Shown here: one piece after another, positions 58,654 to 64,000 of the stretch
Layout: each line of letters starts with the position of its first letter
Position numbering within the stretch: position 1 is the first letter of the stretch
NCBI GenBank assembly: GCA_029204225.1
Contig: CM055101.1
Location: 39,533,627 to 39,597,626, forward strand
DNA: 64,000 nt
Direction: 5' to 3'
From: Diphasiastrum complanatum
Taxonomy: Eukaryota; Streptophyta; Lycopodiopsida; Lycopodiales; Lycopodiaceae
Position numbers and translations under genes: made by a program
Notes under the pieces: generated by a model
Seen by the model: the letters and a program-made list of their open reading frames with translations, nothing else
Database searches by the model: none
What the model was told of the DNA's origin: nothing

Positions 58654-59303
58654 AAATTGTCAACATTTCCTAGCTAGTTTGAGGCCTAAATTGGCTAAAA
58701 TTGTAAATAGTTTTGGTTCTGGAGTTTCACACGTGTGAACCAGGCCACAATGTTTTTATTTACTGTATTTTTTCAGTATGATGAAGTGTCAAACTTCATA
58801 CCCTTCAAAATGAGACCATTTTGATGTATTTTGGTCATATAAGCCATTTTTAGCTATTTTTCCTATATAGGGAATATCTAGGGTCAAGTACCTTCTAGAG
58901 AGAGGAGAGAGAGTCATCTTCCTCATCCATAAATAGTAGGGAAGTCGTGGAGAACAGGTTGGAGAAACCTTTTGTATGCTTCATTGAGATCAATAGATCA
59001 TTGTCATTGTTTCTTCCTCCATTGAGAGCATTGTTGTGTGTATTGTCTTCAAGCTATTGTGTATGATCTTAGGTGCTTTCCAAAAGTGGTAGGCTGATGT
59101 ATTATGGACTGTATAATGCTATTTTGGGCCGCACTTGATGTTTATGGAAGTTTCCATTTGTGATAAATGCTTTTTGATCAAGTTCTTTGCATTCTAGGTA
59201 GCATAGAATGTGTTGCCAATTCCTAGCTTATGTAGTTTGGAGTGCAAGCATTCAAGCCAATGATCTTGGAGTTTAGATCCACTTAGGATCTGTATTTTTC
59301 ACA
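58649..59303 (+). repeat. C0 3' LTR, full length
   Basis: 655 bp, TGTGAAAATTGTC...TTTTTCACA. The stop codon of gag-pol (TGA at 58651-58653) lies inside it. The G-box palindrome TTCACACGTGTGAA is at 58726-58739. Confidence 0.93.
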
Positions 59304-60663
59304 AAATGCATCATCAGACAACGGTTGGTTGCCCTCGGCAACCTTTGTTGGCGAAGCGGGTGGGGTTTGAGAAATAACTGTGGAAATAGGGGTGAGGACG
59401 GTTTGTCCAAATGAGAGGATGGGAGGAACAGAGGGAAACTGGAGGGTGGTGTGGAGTATGGAAGAAGGTGAGGATGGAGCAGAAAGTGTCTGGCATGGGG
59501 TTGAAATTTGATAACTTGCATCCATGCCAGAGTGTCGGGGGACAGTTGTGAATCAGAAGGATTGAATGGAATGGAAGCAACAATGGCAACAGGAGTGATG
59601 GAAGATGCGATGGTGATGGATGGAGTAGTGGACACTGGAAGAGAAGTAGGAGTGGTATCAACAGAAGAAACAGGGATGGAGACAGAAATAGATGTGAATG
59701 GAACAGGAAGAGAGGTAGCGACAACAGAAATTGGAGTGGGGGATTGCACGAAAAAAGAAGTGGCGGTTGTTGATGGGGTGGTTAGTGCGGTAGTGGAGGT
59801 GCGTCTTTGGGTAGCAGGTGGAGATGTGGATGTAGAGGCAGCGCCACGCATTCATTTGTTGGCCGTTGTGTTAATAACTACAGGTTGGGAGGAGGCGGAT
59901 GCTTGAGATGGCGGATAAAGGTTAGTGTGTGGCACAAGGGTAGACAAAAGGGATGAGCGTTGAAAACCATGCACTTTCGCCTCGAGAAGTGCACAGACAA
60001 AGTTACACAATAGGGGGCCTACTGCGATTCGCTCACGGTTGTTAGGTTTGATGGAGCTGGTTAGTTCTCGAATAAGGAAGCTATGCCAGTCGTATGGCAC
60101 AACGGAGGGGTTAGGGAATTCCAGAAAGGATTCCACTATCTGACTCAGCAGCGTAGACTGGATTCTGTCCTTGAAAAATTTGAAATAACCAAAAAGTTAT
60201 TCAACAGATGCGCAGCCGTCTGAATGACGGGTTCTGTGATAGCTTCTATTAGATAACCATTGTTAGTCTGGATGGGGATTCCTGGTGTGGTTTGGGTGAC
60301 GAATGGTTTGATCAGAGCTTTGGCGTGGTGATGGGAGATGGGTTGACGATCACCAGACATAATGCCAACGGTGACCATCGAGTCGGCGTTAATCCTGACC
60401 TTGTACGTGGTACCTTGGTATAGGAAGTGAAAACGAGCCTTGTCCTCGTCCCAGGTGGCGTAAGCATGAAGGGCGAGGCCCATGTTAATCTCAGAATGGA
60501 AGAGCACCAGGTAAAGACCCATTGCCGCTAGAAGTGGACCGGCTGTCTATAGTCATGGTTGGATCAGAGTGTCAGAGGGTAGAGGCCAAATCTATGTGGC
60601 CTCAGGGATGTCACGTTGGATCACCTGTTTGGTGCTAGAGTCTTCAGAAGATGAGGAGGCCAT
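59304..60663 (-). pseudogene. Unidentified decayed gene interrupted by C0
   Basis: On the minus strand, an ATG at 60663 (MASSSSEDSSTKQVI) leads into frames broken by stops near 60590 and 60555. A clean stretch of 125 codons (60522-60145) has HSEINMGLALHAYATWDEDK and VRINADSMVTVGIMSGD. After a frameshift near 60140 comes PYDWHSFLIRELTSSIK and a hydrophobic-rich part. One in-frame stop near 59853 then precedes a Thr/Ser/Pro-rich tail of about 180 residues, cut by C0 at 59304. The middle faintly recalls the plant transposon-associated proteins that precede gag in some gypsy elements. I cannot assign it. It begins about 110 bp after the G1-B LTR end. Confidence 0.5.
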
Positions 60664-60770
60664 GTTAGCAGTGATGATTAGAGGTCGAAAAAGTAAGAAA
60701 AACGGTGGAGAATGAAAAAAGATGTGGAAACGGTAGAAAATTAGAATAACAAGTGTTGGATGACAAGGAG

Positions 60771-61740
60771 TGTAGTTCAGAGCGCAGATCGGTGTTCAGT
60801 ATAATCATATGATAGCTGGTAGGAAGTTTGGTTGCAAACGGAGAACCTGGTAATTTCAGAGTAAATTTCGACAGAGCTTCGATAGCAAAGGTGACAAATG
60901 ACTTGAATTCAGCCCTTATATAGCGGAATTTAGAGTGCGTATTAGGTGAAATCCACTTTCCCTTGTTCAGTTCCACCCAAATTTTGGCAGCCACCTTCTT
61001 CACAAAATTCTAAGACCTTAGGGAAGTCTGCGAGAGTTCAGAAGGTGATTTGACTGTTATGAGAAGGTTCTGCGAGGGTTCAGGCTGTCTGCGAGGGTTC
61101 AACTCTCGCAGGAAGTGATCTCTCGCACAACTTGTTCCTGTGATTGGATTTTCAAGATCAGACCATGTAGGCAGGCTAATTTCACTGCTCTGATTCCATT
61201 TAGGTACCTTGCGAGGGTTGGTAAGATGATCTTGATGCTCTGCGAGGGTTCTGAAAATTCAGCTTCTGAAAACTCTCACATACACTAAAAAATGATGATA
61301 CCTCCATCAGGAACTCTTGCAAAGATTTTCATGGATGCATCTAGGTCAGATCTGGTGACTGTCCAATTTTCAAGAGCGATTTCCCAAGGGATCTAAAAAA
61401 ATCATGAAAAAAATGCTCTTTCAGAGTGTTTTTTTTTTTTTGACGAGATCTCAAGATTTTCTGATTTTTAACTTTCATAAACTGGTAATCAGCTTCATCC
61501 AGGCTTAATCTGACTGTTGGTGATTCTCTGGAAGTTTTGATAGATTCTTGGTAGTAGATCCATCAGTCAATCTGATGATCTGCTTCCTTTTTTATCCTAT
61601 CTGGATCTGGATCCTCCTTGGATTCTGATGGATTTTTTCGAACTTGTTAGATCTGGCTGAATCTTGATGGATCTAGCTTGATTTGGTTTGATCTCCTTAG
61701 ATCTAGCGGTGATGGCTTAGCAGATTAGCTTTTTGTAACG
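60771..61740 (-). repeat. G1-B 3' LTR (unoccupied copy of the S target)
   Basis: 970 bp on the minus strand, starting CGTTACAAAAAGC (first base changed from TG) and ending CTGAACTACA. It contains GCTATATAAGGGC near 60915-60927 (TATA) and repeated TGCGAGGGTTC words at 61040-61260. At about 61140 it has GGAACAAGTTGTGCGAG uninterrupted, the site split by S in G1-A. A 112-codon frame (61003 downward) is LTR sequence. Confidence 0.85.
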
Positions 61741-63007
61741 TGCCACCCCCAATCAAGATTTGTCTCGTTGTTGGCCAGTACTTGTGCAATCGGCTACCGT
61801 TGATGGGTGTGTCGAATGGCGTCCCATCTAGCCTTTCTAAGTTCACGACTCCATGATTAAGAATTTTCTTGATCCTATAAGGACCTTCGCCAGTGAATTT
61901 TAACTTTCTCTTGATCGCCTTGGTCTTATACATCAGGACCATATCTCCTGAACAAAGATCCTTCTTTTGTAATCTATGATCATGCCAAGCTTTGTGTCTT
62001 TCCTTTTCAGCTGCCAGTGCATGCACAGCTAGTAAGCGTGTTTCACAGAGTTTATGCAGAGCTTCGTGGCATAGCTGTAGAGATTTGGACTCATTAAGAC
62101 GTTGCACGGTGGCAATCCTTAATGAAGGAACTAAAAACTCTACTGGCATCGTAGCATCCTGACCATGTACCAATTGGAAGGGTGTTTGATCAGTGCTCCC
62201 TTTATATGTTGTCCTGAATGCCCACGGTGCAGCATGCAACTTGTGTTCCCAATCTGATCTACTAGCTTCAACTGTTTTCGTGAGCACGCTACACAGGATC
62301 TTATTGGATGATTCTGCTTGCCCATTACCACGAGGATAATAAGGTCTGTGGATCATGAAGAATTCCTCCAACAAGACCTTGATGGTCTCATTGATGAAAT
62401 GGCTTCCACGATCACTGACTAGCACCACCGAGCATCCGAAACGCACAATGATATTTTCATAAAGGAACTTGGCAATGGTCCTAGCATCAGCTACTCTTAC
62501 TGCCTTGGCTTCGACCCATTTGGTGAGGTAGTCTGTGGCTACAATTATGTATCGATCCTGGGAACTCCTTGCTGTAGGGTGAATTGGACCAATATAATCC
62601 AATCCCCATTTCTCGAATGGTGCTTGGGCTAAGACTGGGTGCAGTAGATCATAGTTCAATCTCGTTGGTCTCCTTTCCCTTTGGCACACATCACACTTTT
62701 TCAAGTATTCCTCCGTATCTTTATGAATTATTGACCACCAACGTCCTGATTGCAGGATCTTGCGAACTGTAATGTCAGATGCAAAATGACCCCCACCCAT
62801 GCCTTCATGTGAAAGTGAAATGATCTGGGTGGTCTCATGAGGAAGAATACACCGCCGAAGAATTCCATCAAGACCTCTTCGGTACAACTGGCCGGCAATC
62901 AACTGATAAGGTCTAGCCTTCAAGATCAATTTCTGTTGTTCAACCTTTGATAGTGATTTGTCTGGTTGGCCCCGCATTAGATATTCAACAATGTCGGTAG
63001 CCCATTC
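61703..63007 (-). CDS. G1-B gypsy integrase region, open but 5'-truncated
   Basis: About 435 codons without a stop. The zinc-binding domain has HEGMGGGHFASD and CDVCQRE. The core has GLDYIGPIHP (first Asp), VSDRGSHFINE (second Asp) and GNGQAESSNKIL (Glu). The C-terminal domain has LKFTGEGPYRIKKIL and GSRLHKYWPTT, with no chromodomain, which suits a Tat/Athila-like rather than chromovirus lineage. The frame extends on to 63181, but those first 58 codons are the antisense of the D LTR and not gypsy. RT and everything upstream are cut off by D. The stop lies within the LTR. Confidence 0.9.
   Translation of the reverse strand, partial: EWATDIVEYLMRGQPDKSLSKVEQQKLILKARPYQLIAGQLYRRGLDGILRRCILPHETTQIISLSHEGMGGGHFASDITVRKILQSGRWWSIIHKDTEEYLKKCDVCQRERRPTRLNYDLLHPVLAQAPFEKWGLDYIGPIHPTARSSQDRYIIVATDYLTKWVEAKAVRVADARTIAKFLYENIIVRFGCSVVLVSDRGSHFINETIKVLLEEFFMIHRPYYPRGNGQAESSNKILCSVLTKTVEASRSDWEHKLHAAPWAFRTTYKGSTDQTPFQLVHGQDATMPVEFLVPSLRIATVQRLNESKSLQLCHEALHKLCETRLLAVHALAAEKERHKAWHDHRLQKKDLCSGDMVLMYKTKAIKRKLKFTGEGPYRIKKILNHGVVNLERLDGTPFDTPINGSRLHKYWPTTRQILIGGGTLQKANLLSHHR
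61741..61757 (-). promoter_or_regulatory. G1-B polypurine tract
   Basis: TTGATTGGGGGTGGCA (minus strand) directly before the LTR start. G1-A has the weaker TTGATTGGTGGCA. Confidence 0.7.
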
Positions 63008-63624
63008 TGTCAAAATGTTGAAAAATCTATCTAATGTTGTGAGTATGGGTCCTAAAAATGGCAAAGATGAATTGAGCTCTTTTGGCTTGGTAAAGACCCA
63101 TCTTAGAATAAAATATTCAAGGTAGGTAGAAGTAGAAACTCGAGCTACCATAGGAATTGCCATTTGTACTTTACATGCCACATTTAATGCATGAAAAGAC
63201 TATGTGGCACAATTAGACATAGTTAGGTGGCTTGGATAAGTCTAGATATCTTGAGAGGTGGATCCACAACTCCAATTCAACTCAAAGTAGGAGAAGAGTC
63301 CATGGATCTATATATATGTGATGTACTCTCATTGAGAGAATGATGAAATTTGTGTGTAATGCAAATTTGGAGACAAGCTCTTTGTGCCCTCTCTCTCTCT
63401 CTCCGCGAGTTTTGTACTTTCTATTTTCTCTCTCTAGCCAAGTAGAGGCATTTATGATGCTTTGTCTTATGTTTTGTTTACAGATCTTGCTTGCAACACA
63501 ATAATATTGCTTGTATGATCAGCTTTTCTATTGGCAACCAATGCTAGTCTGATCTTTATGGTGTTATTGTGCTTACGAGATCAAAAATACATGTGTAGGA
63601 CGTCCCACACATGTGAATTCAGCA
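63008..63624 (+). repeat. Copia D 5' LTR
   Basis: 617 bp, TGTCAAAATGTTG...GTGAATTCAGCA, inserted in G1-B integrase. It has TATATATATG near 63308-63317 and a short CT run at 63390. The ACACATGTG word near its end matches the position of ACACGTGTG in C2. Confidence 0.88.
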
Positions 63625-63637
63625 TGGTATCAGAGCC
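63625..63637 (+). promoter_or_regulatory. Copia D primer-binding site
   Basis: TGGTATCAGAGCC directly after the LTR. It shows that D reads rightward and continues past the window end. Confidence 0.92.
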
Positions 63638-64000
63638 TACCTAAGTTTTACAAGCAAATCTAATCAAAAAGTTTGCAGATCTGATCATATTTCAAGCTAG
63701 GAATGGTCTAGATTCTACCTTCTAGCTAGTTTGCAGTTTTCTTGTGATTCTGAGCTACAAACCACATTGAATGGGCCAGATCAGGTACTGTATGGAATTT
63801 CAGGTGTTGGCATGTGTAAAATCCGCCCGTTTTCAGATTAGTGGTTCTCTCTCACCTTAGATCCAAATGTCAAGCAAATTAGCCCACTAGAAAGCTAGAA
63901 ATGTGTAGAATCTGATGCAATTTGAATCACAACAGTTGGATAAGCCAATCAGAAGTTATAAGCTTTTGAAGAGTTGTAGGTAGGGCGCCTAGACCTGTGG
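63638..64000 (+). other. Copia D leader, to window end
   Basis: No gag start is visible yet. The coding region lies beyond base 64000. Confidence 0.6.

Larger units (their letters stand above)
52950..59303 (+). mobile_element. C0, intact-coding young copia element
   Basis: The LTR parts at 52950-53527 and 58726-59303 are the same length (578 bp), and by eye I find one mismatch (C at about 53003 versus T). A Met-tRNA primer-binding site follows the 5' LTR, and one uninterrupted gag-pol is present. The first 77 bp of the 5' LTR are missing or replaced. The right flank falls inside a decayed minus-strand frame (59304 on), but the left flank is unrelated, so the 5' junction has been rearranged. 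Confidence 0.93.

Overview
The window reads as nuclear DNA of a land plant with a large, repeat-rich genome. It is almost wholly LTR retrotransposons, of both Ty1/copia and Ty3/gypsy type, many inserted into one another. There is one LINE fragment and one recognisable host gene, a spliced phytocyanin with a GT-AG intron. The LINE type and repeat density would suit a fern or lycophyte, but that is inference. I saw no bacterial, organellar, tRNA, rRNA or CRISPR features. My labels: G1-A/G1-B = gypsy copies; N1 = non-autonomous element; S = gag-only gypsy-like element; T and T' = a non-autonomous family and its gag-bearing relative; C0, C1, C2, D = copia copies; K1, K2, K3 = a second copia family.

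1-29.6 kb is one deep nest. Copia C1 (its tail is at 25.15-26.09 kb) appears to be the target of gypsy G1-A (pol at 1-163 and 3.64-5.55 kb; LTR halves at 5.55-6.24 and 24.79-25.15 kb). G1-A pol is split by N1 (164-3641, minus strand). Its 3' LTR is split by S (6242-24790). S holds T, two nearly identical 3.84-kb units arranged LTR-internal-LTR-internal-LTR (9218-17213). The last T LTR is broken by T' (17214-about 21480, minus strand), which carries a 737-codon gag-protease. Copia C2 (26.09-29.57 kb) follows.

29.6-40.9 kb is mostly unassigned AT-rich DNA with a LINE reverse-transcriptase fragment (30.8-31.6 kb), the phytocyanin gene (32.1-33.0 kb), K3 (35.0-35.9 kb) and a 52-bp minisatellite (about 36.9-37.35 kb).

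40.9-52 kb is K1 (plus strand) split in its RNase H domain by the complete but decayed K2 (minus strand, TTAGG target duplication). K1's own LTR is split by a solo LTR with a perfect GTGAC duplication.

52.9-64 kb holds C0, an apparently young copia with an uninterrupted 1317-codon gag-pol and nearly identical LTRs. It interrupts a decayed unidentified minus-strand gene (59.3-60.7 kb). Then come G1-B (LTR and integrase, minus strand) and the start of copia D (63.0 kb to the window edge).

The most interesting unexplained signals are: a run of five hairpins just after the primer-binding site of T and T', almost invariant while the rest of those elements diverges; three back-to-back palindromes in the S promoter; hairpin-bearing tandem arrays in the K LTRs; extra primer-binding-site-like motifs inside the K2 LTR; and the unidentified reading frame carried by N1.
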